Below the pieces are notes generated by a model, which was not told where the DNA came from, ran no database searches, and saw only the letters and a program-made list of their open reading frames with translations. A DNA stretch of 16,443 nt from Sphingomonadaceae bacterium. GTDB taxonomy: Bacteria; Pseudomonadota; Alphaproteobacteria; Sphingomonadales; Sphingomonadaceae. Shown here piece by piece: positions 1 to 6,780 of the stretch; the first letter of the stretch is position 1; every line of letters starts with the position of its first letter. Where the stretch lies: NCBI GenBank assembly GCA_016462305.1, contig JAEMTM010000029.1, positions 1-16,443 of the forward strand, in the 5' to 3' direction. The position numbers and the translations under genes are program-made.

Positions 1-120
1 TACATTATTCTTATGGGCTGGACTTTCCAACCCGCGTTAAAATTCGCTTGGCGTTAGCTTAGGCTTGAATCGCACGTGGCGGCATCTATAGAAACGGAAA
101 CTGGCAATTGGACGGGTCGT

Positions 121-351
121 ATGAAAACGCGCATTTTTGTAACATTGAAAAACGGTGTTCTCGACCCACAAGGAAAAGCCATCCATCACGCCATAGAGGG
201 CTTAGGTTTTTCGGGCGTTCATGACGTGCGGGCTGGACGCCTGATCGAAATTGAGCATGAACCGGGCGTGTCAAAGGCTGACCTGGAAACGATGTGCACC
301 AAGTTGCTGGCCAATATGGTCATTGAGAATTTCGAGATTGAGCAGGCCTGA
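121..351 (+). CDS. purS: Phosphoribosylformylglycinamidine synthase subunit PurS
   Basis: PurS is the small structural subunit of the three-part FGAM synthase (PurS-PurQ-PurL), which converts formylglycinamide ribonucleotide to its amidine in cytoplasmic purine synthesis. PurS helps PurQ and PurL associate for ammonia channelling. The 76-residue product begins MKTRIFVTLKNGVLDPQGKA and ends in an ENFEIEQA tail. The VTLK...LDPQGKAI..A...LGF pattern is typical of PurS, as is a length near 80. I chose the ATG at 121 because the family starts at this M-K-x-R-I-F-V motif; a GTG at 76 would add 15 residues that do not look like PurS, and neither start has a strong Shine-Dalgarno sequence. The stop overlaps the purQ start (TGATG), which implies translational coupling and equal dosage. 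Family assignment is firm; only the start is inferred. Confidence 0.93.
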   Translation: MKTRIFVTLKNGVLDPQGKAIHHAIEGLGFSGVHDVRAGRLIEIEHEPGVSKADLETMCTKLLANMVIENFEIEQA

Positions 352-1016
352 TGCGCGCAGCGGTTATCCAATTTCCGGGTTCTAATTGTGATCGTGACAT
401 GGCCGTCGCCATTCGCGACATTAGCGGTGCCGAAACAACTTTGGTCTGGCACCGCGCTGGCGAATTGCCTGATGGGCTTGATCTGATCGCTATTCCCGGC
501 GGCTTTTCTTATGGCGACTATCTGCGCTCTGGTGCCATGGCTGCGCGCTCTCCGGTTATGCAGGCGGTCATTAAGGCTGCGGAACGCGGGGTCCCCGTTC
601 TGGGTGTGTGCAATGGCTTTCAGATTTTGACAGAGGCTGGTCTGTTGCCCGGCGCTCTGATGCGTAACGCGGGAATCCGCTTCGTGTGCCGCACGGTTGG
701 GCTAACGGTCGAAAATAATCGCTCTGTTTTTACCAGCGGCTATTCCGCCGGTGAACAGGTCCGAATTCCCGTTGCGCATCATGACGGCAATTATTTCGCT
801 GACACTGAAACGCTTGATAGGCTTGAGGGCGAAGGCCGTGTTGCCTTCCGTTACGCCGAAAACGTAAATGGTTCGGCCCGCAACATCGCTGGCGTGCTTA
901 ATGCTGCCGGAAATGTGTTGGGCATGATGCCGCACCCCGAACGCATGACCGAAGCCGTGCATGGCGGGTCAGACGGGCGTCGTTTGTTCGAGGGGCTGGT
1001 GCGGCAGATCGCTTGA
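351..1016 (+). CDS. purQ: Phosphoribosylformylglycinamidine synthase subunit PurQ (glutaminase)
   Basis: PurQ is the class-I glutamine amidotransferase subunit of FGAM synthase; it hydrolyses glutamine and passes ammonia to PurL. The 221-residue protein shows the full triad: nucleophile Cys87 in VLGVCNGFQIL, and His195 and Glu197 in MMPHPERMTEA. The N-terminal AVIQFPGSNCDRD and the PGGFSYGDYLRSGAMA segment are diagnostic of stand-alone PurQ. Length matches the family (about 220-230). It starts at the ATG sharing its A with the purS stop. The purL gene is not next: the 3' end runs 48 bp into a convergent membrane-protein gene. No terminator hairpin is evident after the stop. Confidence 0.96.
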   Translation: MRAAVIQFPGSNCDRDMAVAIRDISGAETTLVWHRAGELPDGLDLIAIPGGFSYGDYLRSGAMAARSPVMQAVIKAAERGVPVLGVCNGFQILTEAGLLPGALMRNAGIRFVCRTVGLTVENNRSVFTSGYSAGEQVRIPVAHHDGNYFADTETLDRLEGEGRVAFRYAENVNGSARNIAGVLNAAGNVLGMMPHPERMTEAVHGGSDGRRLFEGLVRQIA

Positions 1017-1373
1017 TATTGCTGCTGGGCTGACAGGCGTCGCTTTCTTTCGCGGAAATAAAGCACGCCCCAATATCAAGAACAGGGTCGGCCAAAACAT
1101 CGTGTTGTAAACATCATGCAGGGCTGCATCTATTGTAGCCTCCCCGGCTGCAGCGCCCCGCAAATCGGCATATTCGTTAAACAATTCAGCGATAAATACG
1201 ATTAACCAGCACCACGGGCTGTCGGGTCGCCGCCGCAACACCACGGCCGACACGCATAAGATCAAAAGCGACCCATGAACATGCATCGCATCATTGGTCA
1301 GGCCAACTGTTTCGATCAGCCAGAATTTATAGCTGACCCAATGCTCGGCCAGAATCTGTAAACGGTCTTGCAT
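969..1373 (-). CDS. Conserved small membrane protein of unknown function
   Basis: This 134-residue protein has about three hydrophobic helices: SLLILCVSAVVL near residues 35-46, CWLIVFIAELF near 55-65, and FWPTLFLILGRALF near 92-106. The last is preceded by LHDVYNTMFWPT. The HVHG, E-L-x-N-E and L-H-D-x-x-N-T-x-x-W-P-T elements resemble an uncharacterised membrane family I associate with sphingomonads, but I know no function. The tail after RKK is polar and Pro/Ser-rich, probably cytoplasmic. It starts at an ATG 6 nt after the stop of the queuosine-precursor transporter gene on the same strand, so the two are likely cotranscribed. Its 3' end overlaps the convergent purQ by 48 bp. It looks coding because of its helix pattern and its place in the operon. 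Confidence 0.7.
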   Translation of the reverse strand: MQDRLQILAEHWVSYKFWLIETVGLTNDAMHVHGSLLILCVSAVVLRRRPDSPWCWLIVFIAELFNEYADLRGAAAGEATIDAALHDVYNTMFWPTLFLILGRALFPRKKATPVSPAAISSDLPHQPLEQTTPV

Positions 1374-1379
1374 GATGCC

Positions 1380-2111
1380 CTAAATTTTCGTTTTGAATGG
1401 CGAAAAATTCGTGCCCTTGTCGAATATGTCGACGCCCTCTTTGCGCTTCAGCCAACCAACAACACCATAAGTGACGGGCGTCAGCACAACTTCCCAGCCC
1501 ACTTTCAACAGCCAGTTGGTAATCATAACACTCATAACCTGCGCGTTGCTCCACACCCCCCAAAAGGCGAGCGGATAAAAAATGAGGCTATCAATGCCCT
1601 GACCCACAATCGTTGAACCAATGGTGCGCGACCATAAATGCTTTCCTGCGGTCCAAATCTTCATGCGCGCCATCACATAGCTGTTTACGAACTCGCCCGC
1701 CCAAAACGCCGTGATTGATGCAATAACGATCCGCCAAACTTGCCCGAAGACGCTTTCATACGCCGCCTGCCCTTCCCAACCGGGTGCAGGCGGCAGGGCC
1801 ACAACAACCCAACTCATAAACGCCATGAAGAGCAGCGCCGCAAAGCCAACCCAGATGACACGGCGCGCGCGCGCATAGCCGTAAACTTCCGTCAGGACGT
1901 CACCAATGACGTAACCCAACGGGAAAAACAATATTCCAGCGCCAAAAATCCATTGCGCGCCCGATATTGTCAGCGCCGCAGGCTTGGCCGCCCCAATGAC
2001 GTTCGAGAGCAACAAAATGGCGACAAACGCGGCCATAACAAAGTCATAATAGCGAAACTGGCGGCCAGTAACTGCGCTGGCGGTTTCATCAATGATAAGG
2101 TCGTCGTGCAT
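1380..2111 (-). CDS. Queuosine precursor transporter, YhhQ/VUT (DUF165) family
   Basis: Members of this inner-membrane family take up queuosine precursors such as preQ0/preQ1, which are used to modify G34 of GUN-anticodon tRNAs. The 243-residue protein has about six hydrophobic segments, starting with FVMAAFVAILLLSNVIGAAK. It carries the family motifs: FPLGYVIGDVLTEVYGY (near 62-78), EFVNSYVMARMK (near 139-150), and RTIGSTIVGQGIDSLIF (near 161-177), followed by a final TM and a polar tail. The ATG at 2111 has no clear Shine-Dalgarno sequence. A perfect 8-bp hairpin lies 16-37 nt upstream, and a 10-codon out-of-frame reading frame overlaps the start. The gene downstream begins 6 nt after its stop. 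The substrate is inferred from the family; no queuosine genes are adjacent. Confidence 0.9.
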   Translation of the reverse strand: MHDDLIIDETASAVTGRQFRYYDFVMAAFVAILLLSNVIGAAKPAALTISGAQWIFGAGILFFPLGYVIGDVLTEVYGYARARRVIWVGFAALLFMAFMSWVVVALPPAPGWEGQAAYESVFGQVWRIVIASITAFWAGEFVNSYVMARMKIWTAGKHLWSRTIGSTIVGQGIDSLIFYPLAFWGVWSNAQVMSVMITNWLLKVGWEVVLTPVTYGVVGWLKRKEGVDIFDKGTNFSPFKTKI

Positions 2112-2126
2112 GAATCGACATAAGCA

Positions 2127-2148
2127 GCTTTGCGTTCCCGCGCAAAGC
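2127..2148 (-). promoter_or_regulatory. Leader hairpin upstream of the queuosine-precursor transporter
   Basis: A perfect 8-bp inverted repeat, GCTTTGCG...CGCAAAGC with a 6-nt loop, lies between the tRNA gene and the transporter start. There is no U-tract on either side, so it does not look like an intrinsic terminator. On the minus strand it would be in the mRNA leader, 16 nt before the ATG. I could not match it to the preQ1-I or preQ1-II riboswitch consensus. It may be an RNA structure or a protein-binding site; the function is unknown. Confidence 0.35.
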
Positions 2149-2169
2149 CGTTATTGCACAAAACAGCGT

Positions 2170-2246
2170 GCGCCCTTAGCTCAGCTGGATAGAGCGCGAG
2201 ACTTCTAATCTTGAGGCCACAGGTTCGACTCCTGTAGGGCGCGCCA
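2170..2246 (+). tRNA. tRNA-Arg (anticodon TCT)
   Basis: This tRNA decodes AGA. The acceptor arms GCGCCCT and AGGGCGC pair fully, and the discriminator G and an encoded CCA follow. The D-arm region contains AGCTCAGCTGGATAGAGC. The anticodon stem CGAGA/TCTTG closes the loop CTTCTAA, giving the anticodon TCT. The T arm is ACAGG-TTCGACT-CCTGT. All stems are intact, so the gene should be functional. It is convergent with the carotenoid oxygenase gene and divergent from the transporter gene. No integrase or att repeat is visible beside it. The 44 bp between it and the oxygenase stop hold nothing I recognise. Confidence 0.97.
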
Positions 2247-2290
2247 TTCAAAACCAAGATGCCGGCCGAAAGGATGGCAATAGCTTTGCG

Positions 2291-3745
2291 TTATAAGGCC
2301 GATCGATCTGCCCAATGCGCGTGGGTGCCGCTACTTATCTTATGCGGCAGCGCAATCCGGCACACGGGTCCGTCTGCAAAGCGTTTGCAGTCGATCAATA
2401 TGCATTCGGATGTTCCGCGATTTTCGTCGGTCACAAAACTGACGAGATAGCCGTCATCTTCGTCCACCGCGCCGACACGTGGGGCAAAGGGTGCCTCACT
2501 GCCGAAGCGCCCCTCAGGAAGCTCCACAGACCATGACTCGCCCGTGACCATGTCATGCTTCACAAAACCGTTAAACAGGAACCAGCCGGGCTTAGAAGTC
2601 GTGCTATAGGCATATCTATAAGGCAGCCCCAAATAACGCTGGTTCATCATCCCGAATTCGAGGATGCGGTCATCGAGCCGCTCTTCGCGCGTTGTGCCAT
2701 CGGCCAAGTTAAACCGCCACCGGTGCAGCTTTGGCTTGAAGCTATGTTCGTCGACATAGGCCATCATATGGCCATAGCCGTCGGCGTTTTCGAGTGGCGG
2801 CGGATAGGGGTCTTCTTCGAAATAACCATCGAGTATAACTTCATCGCCGTCTTCAAAAGCATTGATGAAGTGCAGAACAAAAGTCGGCTCCGCCTCAAAC
2901 CAGCGGATATCTTCTGGCTGTCCATAACGCGGGATGAGCGCGAAACGCGATGGCAGCCCTTCGTGCAGCCGCGTCACATGGACGTCACGCTTCAGCAACT
3001 CTTCATCCCAAAATAACGGGAAGTCGCACAATATTGACCAGTTTTGCGTGAACATCATGTCATGCGGCAAGCGTGGCCCCGGCAGCGGGATGGGGACATA
3101 ATGCGCGAGCCTGCCGCTGTGATCGACGACGCCATAATGCATGTAGGGCGGGTGTTTTGAATAGTTGAAGAACAGCAACTCACCTGTGCGCTGGTCAACC
3201 TTGGGATGCGCGGAAATGCCATCAAGCGGAACCCAAGACGCAACACCCTCTTGCTCCAGCGTTTCGGGGTCAAGCACATAGCCCTCCCCGCATTGGTAGA
3301 AAGTGGAAACAGCCTTGCCCGCGTGCACAATGATGTCCGTGCTGGATGAATCCTTCAGGCTGCCATGTGCGCCAAATCCGGGGCGTTTGGACAGGCTGCC
3401 TTTATCCATCAACCCGCCCCATAAAGACCCGCCCGCATCCTGCTCCGCCTGAAAACAACGGGTGCGGACGAAGCGATTGCGATAGCTGGCCTTGCCGCCA
3501 GAAAAATCGATCTGGTGGATCATGCCATCGCCGTCAAACGGGTGATAACGGCCAAGCGGTTGATGCAACTGGTTTTCGGTGTTGCGCAAATAGATGCCGT
3601 CAATATCGTCGGGAATGCGGCCCTCGATCACATCAAGGTCGGTCGCGGTGACTTCCGCATGCTGCGGCGTCCACGCCCCGTTGAGATAGGGATGGTTGCT
3701 CGGTTGCAGCGTTGCTTTCACTGGCGGTAGTTTATCAACGCGCAT
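2291..3745 (-). CDS. Carotenoid oxygenase (RPE65/lignostilbene dioxygenase family)
   Basis: This is a 484-residue non-haem iron dioxygenase of the seven-bladed-propeller family that cleaves a double bond in carotenoids, apocarotenoids or stilbenes. All four iron-ligand histidines are visible: His180 (ISAHPKVD), His228 (RLPHDMMF), His292 (FVLHFINAFE) and His475 (SGTHAHW). Other family blocks include the N-terminal GRIPDDIDGIYLRNTEN, then YHPFDGDGMIH, and the second-shell acidic residue in FINAFEDGDE. There is no signal peptide. GGAAAG lies about 10 nt before the ATG, supporting this start. It stands alone, divergent from glutaryl-CoA dehydrogenase across the inverted repeat. Sphingomonads carry both carotenoid- and lignostilbene-cleaving members, so the substrate cannot be set from sequence alone. 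Confidence 0.92.
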   Translation of the reverse strand: MRVDKLPPVKATLQPSNHPYLNGAWTPQHAEVTATDLDVIEGRIPDDIDGIYLRNTENQLHQPLGRYHPFDGDGMIHQIDFSGGKASYRNRFVRTRCFQAEQDAGGSLWGGLMDKGSLSKRPGFGAHGSLKDSSSTDIIVHAGKAVSTFYQCGEGYVLDPETLEQEGVASWVPLDGISAHPKVDQRTGELLFFNYSKHPPYMHYGVVDHSGRLAHYVPIPLPGPRLPHDMMFTQNWSILCDFPLFWDEELLKRDVHVTRLHEGLPSRFALIPRYGQPEDIRWFEAEPTFVLHFINAFEDGDEVILDGYFEEDPYPPPLENADGYGHMMAYVDEHSFKPKLHRWRFNLADGTTREERLDDRILEFGMMNQRYLGLPYRYAYSTTSKPGWFLFNGFVKHDMVTGESWSVELPEGRFGSEAPFAPRVGAVDEDDGYLVSFVTDENRGTSECILIDCKRFADGPVCRIALPHKISSGTHAHWADRSAL

Positions 3746-3768
3746 GCGTGTTTTCTTTCCTATCTTGC

Positions 3769-3834
3769 GTCATCCTGAACTTGTTTCAGGATGACAAACC
3801 GCCGCTCGTTATCCTGAAACAAGTTCAGGATGAC
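3769..3834. repeat. 66-bp perfect inverted repeat of a dispersed alphaproteobacterial element
   Basis: Two 24-bp arms, 3769-3792 and 3811-3834, are exact reverse complements, separated by an 18-bp GC-rich loop. Each arm is itself an imperfect palindrome (ATCCTGAA...TTCAGGAT with a 5-nt loop). The core TCATCCTGAACTTGTTTCAG is one I recall as very common between genes in sphingomonad chromosomes. The pair sits between two divergent genes, so it is not an obvious transcription terminator. It may be a REP- or MITE-like repeat pair. No target-site duplication is apparent. Confidence 0.85.
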
Positions 3835-3866
3835 GATATGGTCATTAAACTATGCCGAATGCCACC

Positions 3867-3925
3867 CCTTGCGCAAGGCGTAGAGTTGATGGCAAGGGTT
3901 GCTGTCTTGCCCGCACGCTTATAAA
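3867..3925 (+). promoter_or_regulatory. Possible control region of glutaryl-CoA dehydrogenase
   Basis: The region upstream of gcdH contains a perfect 12-bp palindrome, CCTTGCGCAAGG (3867-3878). A short inverted repeat GGCAAG/CTTGCC (3891-3896 and 3906-3911) follows, then a TATAAA hexamer (3920-3925) that could be a -10 box. A TTGCTG lies 15 bp upstream of it, which is short spacing. The palindrome could be an operator for a repressor such as a TetR- or LysR-type regulator, but no regulator gene is nearby. The promoter call is tentative. Confidence 0.3.
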
Positions 3926-3977
3926 GGCAAACAGGACGCAGGTCGCTATTCAGCAGGCCTTCCCAATGGAGATAAAA

Positions 3978-5162
3978 ATGGCCGAGTTGGCAGCATTCGA
4001 TTGGTCTGACCCTTTCCGTCTTGAGGACCAACTGACCGAAGACGAACGCATGATTCGCGACAGCGCGCACGCCTTTGCGCAAAGCGAATTGCAACCACGC
4101 GTTATCGATGCGTATCGGACGGAATGTGATGCGCCTGAACTGTTCCCGTTGATGGGGCAGACCGGCCTGCTTGGCGCGACCATAGCAGAGGAATATGGCG
4201 GCGCCGGCGCGTCATATGTCGCTTACGGGCTGATCGCGCGCGAAATTGAGCGCGTCGATTCGGGCTATCGTTCAATGGCATCGGTACAGTCGTCTTTGGT
4301 GATGTATCCCATATATGCTTTTGGTTCAGAAGCGCAAAGGCGCAAATATCTGCCGGGTCTGGCTGCTGGCACGCTGATCGGCTGCTTTGGTCTGACGGAG
4401 CCTGACGCCGGGTCGGACCCTGCGGGGATGCGCACCTTCGCAAAAAAGGTTGATGGCGGCTATGTCATCAATGGATCGAAAACGTGGATTTCCAACGCAC
4501 CTTTTGCCGATGTCTTTGTCGTCTGGGCAAAATCCGAAGCGCATGGCGGCGGCATTCGCGGCTTTGTGCTTGAAAAGGGTATGAAGGGCCTCACTGCGCC
4601 GAAAATTCAGGGGAAGCTGTCGTTACGCGCATCGACCACGGGCATGATTATCATGGACAATGTCGAAGTTGGCGAAGACGCGTTGCTGCCCGATGTGCAA
4701 GGGCTAAAGGGCCCGTTTGGATGCCTCAACCGCGCCCGGTACGGCATCAGTTGGGGCGTATTGGGTGCAGCAGAATTCTGTATGCACGCCGCGCGGCAAT
4801 ATGGCCTTGATCGCCACCAATTTGGCAAACCGCTTGCCGCCACCCAATTATATCAAAAGAAGCTGGCCGATATGATGACCGATATTGCCATGGGGCTTCA
4901 GGCATCGTTGCGCGTTGGCCGCTTGATGGACGAAGGCCAGCTTGCGCCGGACATGATTTCCATCGTTAAGCGCAACAATGTTGGCAAAGCGCTCGATATT
5001 GCCCGCGCTGCGCGCGATATGCATGGCGGCAACGGCATTAGCGAGGAATATCAGGTCATGCGCCACATGGTAAACCTTGAAACGGTCAACACCTATGAAG
5101 GCGCGCATGACGTGCACGCGCTTATATTGGGCCGCGCTATTACGGGAATCCCGGCATTCTAA
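3978..5162 (+). CDS. gcdH: Glutaryl-CoA dehydrogenase (acyl-CoA dehydrogenase family)
   Basis: This flavoenzyme oxidises and decarboxylates glutaryl-CoA to crotonyl-CoA in lysine, tryptophan and aromatic-compound breakdown. The 394-residue product follows the acyl-CoA dehydrogenase order: N-terminal helices, beta domain with GCFGLTEPDAGSDP and KTWISNAP, then a C-terminal helical domain with the FAD/tetramer segment DRHQFGKPLAATQLYQKKLADM. The GCDH subfamily is indicated by Arg98 in SGYRSMASVQSSL, by LRASTTGMI, and by the C-terminal NTYEGAHDVHALILGRAITG with the catalytic base Glu374. GGAG six nt before the ATG at 3978 supports that start; an ATG at 3966 lacks a Shine-Dalgarno sequence. Its stop codon abuts a terminator hairpin. 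No electron-transfer flavoprotein or pathway genes are adjacent. Confidence 0.94.
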   Translation: MAELAAFDWSDPFRLEDQLTEDERMIRDSAHAFAQSELQPRVIDAYRTECDAPELFPLMGQTGLLGATIAEEYGGAGASYVAYGLIAREIERVDSGYRSMASVQSSLVMYPIYAFGSEAQRRKYLPGLAAGTLIGCFGLTEPDAGSDPAGMRTFAKKVDGGYVINGSKTWISNAPFADVFVVWAKSEAHGGGIRGFVLEKGMKGLTAPKIQGKLSLRASTTGMIIMDNVEVGEDALLPDVQGLKGPFGCLNRARYGISWGVLGAAEFCMHAARQYGLDRHQFGKPLAATQLYQKKLADMMTDIAMGLQASLRVGRLMDEGQLAPDMISIVKRNNVGKALDIARAARDMHGGNGISEEYQVMRHMVNLETVNTYEGAHDVHALILGRAITGIPAF

Positions 5163-5199
5163 AAAAAATGGGCCGCTCAGATTTTTCCGCAGCGGCCCA
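5161..5199 (-). terminator. Intrinsic terminator for the convergent exported-protein gene, abutting gcdH
   Basis: A perfect 9-bp stem, TGGGCCGCT (5169-5177) and AGCGGCCCA (5191-5199), has a 13-nt loop. On the minus strand the stem is followed at once by eight T residues (5168-5161), the classic intrinsic-terminator form. It therefore stops minus-strand transcripts from the gene at 5313-5723. On the plus strand the hairpin begins 7 nt after the gcdH stop but lacks an adjacent T-run; a small GGCTTTTTAGCC hairpin follows. It may serve both genes. The rest of 5200-5312 shows nothing else. Confidence 0.8.
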
Positions 5200-5312
5200 G
5201 GATTGGCTTTTTAGCCATAGAGAGGAGAGCGTATCTCGTAAAAGTCACGCCTGTCCCTATACGGCCAAGATGGAAAATAGTTTATGAACGACCCATCAAA
5301 AAAAGTGTTCGG

Positions 5313-5723
5313 TTAACACGGCCCCGTTCTTCGCCCTTCGGCTGAAAACGAAAATGGCGCATTATTTCGAATACCTTGCGATTGGATATGGATGATCCGG
5401 TTTGTTTCCTTACGGATAACCGTCAACCCCTGACCGTGCCCTGCGCAGGTGTAGCTGACCGTTAGGGAATTTGGGCTCGAACGCACGAGATATTGTTCGC
5501 ACGCTAAGCTGCTGTGCTGGATTTGGGTAAGGCTTTCCGGTTTACCAAGGCAGATTTTGGCAGTCGGCACACTCCCGCCCGTTGGTCGTAATTGCCACAT
5601 TCCCCGATCAAGTGAGTCAAGCAAAGCCATATCGCCATCTGGTTTTGCGGCACCCGCCGCAGCCAGCGAAAGCAAAAGCAAAAGCGCACCGGGGAAGGCA
5701 TAAAGACGGAAAATATTGTTCAT
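5313..5723 (-). CDS. Exported protein of unknown function, DUF3617-like
   Basis: This 136-residue protein begins with an N-terminal signal peptide (FRLYAFPGALLLLLSLAAAGAA, probable cleavage near residue 26), which predicts a periplasmic product. The mature part starts with a short LLDSLDRGMWQLR segment, then CLG, LACEQY, VSYTCAGHGQG and a C-terminal RTGPC. Four mature-part cysteines could form two disulphides. The pattern (opening 'W-x-L-R', paired cysteines, IRKETNRIIHIQSQGI strand) resembles small DUF3617-type proteins I associate with sphingomonads, whose role is unknown. The Shine-Dalgarno sequence is weak (AGAAG). It is monocistronic with its own terminator at 5161-5199. The family name is by resemblance only. 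Confidence 0.7.
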   Translation of the reverse strand: MNNIFRLYAFPGALLLLLSLAAAGAAKPDGDMALLDSLDRGMWQLRPTGGSVPTAKICLGKPESLTQIQHSSLACEQYLVRSSPNSLTVSYTCAGHGQGLTVIRKETNRIIHIQSQGIRNNAPFSFSAEGRRTGPC

Positions 5724-5859
5724 AAACTTCTGCCCGTAAACCAGCCAAATACAGCGAAGCGACCCATTTTTCCTAGACTACATACCATCATTTGTGAAGT
5801 TTTGCACGATAGTATGTGGTTCATGAACGATGAATGAAGCGCCGCCATTGTGGCGCAGT
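5724..5859 (-). other. Intergenic region between hslO and the exported-protein gene
   Basis: This 136-bp gap has no gene. It contains the short inverted repeat GCGCC...GGCGC (5839-5843 and 5852-5856), which on the minus strand lies just after the hslO stop and may be a weak terminator without a good U-tract. It also contains an imperfect dyad around ACATAC and GTATGT near 5780-5820, in the probable promoter region of the exported-protein gene. No clear -35/-10 pair could be fixed. Confidence 0.3.
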
Positions 5860-6780
5860 TCAGTTGTTAAAACTGGCAAGGCTTATCGGAAAGCGGCGCG
5901 AACAAAATTTGCAGTCGACGACGATGTCTCCGGCATCATCCGCCATTTCGGCGCGGTCAACGGCGGGAAATTTGGCAATGACATCGCGGATGTGCTCGGG
6001 ATCACAGCGGCAGCCCTTTGACAGAAAATCGCCTTGCTCAATCCGCACTTCTTTTTCTTCATGGAACAATCGCCAGACGATTTCCTCAAGCGCAAGCGCC
6101 GGGTCGGAAAGCTCGGCGGCGGCGATGGTCGCAGACATGACTTTGATATGCGCCCACTCAGGATGGTCGAGCCGCACATGCAAACGCTCACGACCTTCCT
6201 CCCCCTCGGGCAAATGCTGCACCAGCAGGCCGCCCGCCACACAACGGCCATCGACATGGTCCACAGCAACGCGAATGAAGGTCGGGATTTGTTCGGATTG
6301 TACAAAATAATTCTGCGCCGCATCGGCGAGCGTGTCGCCCTCAAGTGGCACGATGCCCTGATAACGGCCGCCACCCTCGCTCGCGGGCTTCATCCGGTCA
6401 AAAGTGATCGCGAGATAGCCTTGCCCGAATATCCCAAGCAACGTCGAATCCTGCGGCAGGGCGGCGGCAGTCGCGGCATCAAACTGCGCATAGCCGCGCA
6501 ATGCGCCATCCTTATAGTCGCACGCCAATAGCCGAATTGCGCCTTTTTCCGTCTGCGTTTGCAACGTAAGCTGGCTGCCCGGCTCCTTCAACGACGCGCC
6601 AAGCAGCGCAGTCAAAACTAAAGCCTCCGCCAATGTCCGTTCAATCACTGGCGGATAAGCATGGGCCGCCAAAACTTCGCCAAGCACATCGTCGAGACGT
6701 ACCAACCGTCCGCGCGCGTCCCGCGTGGGTATGGAAAAGCGCAATGGCTGATCGGATAAGGTTTCCGATTGTTCGGCCAT
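5860..6780 (-). CDS. hslO: Redox-regulated holdase chaperone Hsp33
   Basis: Hsp33 is a cytoplasmic chaperone switched on by oxidation: zinc leaves its cysteine cluster, disulphides form, and the protein unfolds into a holdase. The 306-residue protein has the normal length. The C-terminal redox switch is complete: Cys257 and Cys259 (CRC), then Cys290 and Cys293 (CKFC). The N-terminal domain shows RLDDVLGEVLAAHAYPPVIERTLAEALVLTALLGASLK and GAIRLLACDYKDGALRGYAQFD, both typical of the family. The start is the ATG sharing an A with the argF stop (TAATG), with GGAAAG as Shine-Dalgarno sequence inside argF; an upstream in-frame start would add seven residues inside argF. Last gene of argD-argF-hslO, so stress protection is tied to arginine gene expression. 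Confidence 0.95.
   Translation of the reverse strand: MAEQSETLSDQPLRFSIPTRDARGRLVRLDDVLGEVLAAHAYPPVIERTLAEALVLTALLGASLKEPGSQLTLQTQTEKGAIRLLACDYKDGALRGYAQFDAATAAALPQDSTLLGIFGQGYLAITFDRMKPASEGGGRYQGIVPLEGDTLADAAQNYFVQSEQIPTFIRVAVDHVDGRCVAGGLLVQHLPEGEEGRERLHVRLDHPEWAHIKVMSATIAAAELSDPALALEEIVWRLFHEEKEVRIEQGDFLSKGCRCDPEHIRDVIAKFPAVDRAEMADDAGDIVVDCKFCSRRFPISLASFNN

Noticed and set aside
76..120. GTG start adding 15 residues to PurS
   Set aside because: PurS proteins begin at the MK-x-RIFVTLK motif; the added residues do not look like PurS.
2112..2169. preQ1 riboswitch before the queuosine-precursor transporter
   Set aside because: A hairpin is present, but the sequence does not fit the preQ1-I or preQ1-II consensus patterns that I know.
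1970..2257. 95-codon minus-strand frame (begins MVLNGAPYRSRTCG)
   Set aside because: It reads through the antisense of the tRNA-Arg gene and the start of the transporter gene; this is a familiar false prediction made from tRNA sequence.
3852..3977. Longer N-terminus for glutaryl-CoA dehydrogenase
   Set aside because: The extension covers the palindrome and promoter-like region; the ATG at 3978 has GGAG at good spacing and gives the family's usual length.
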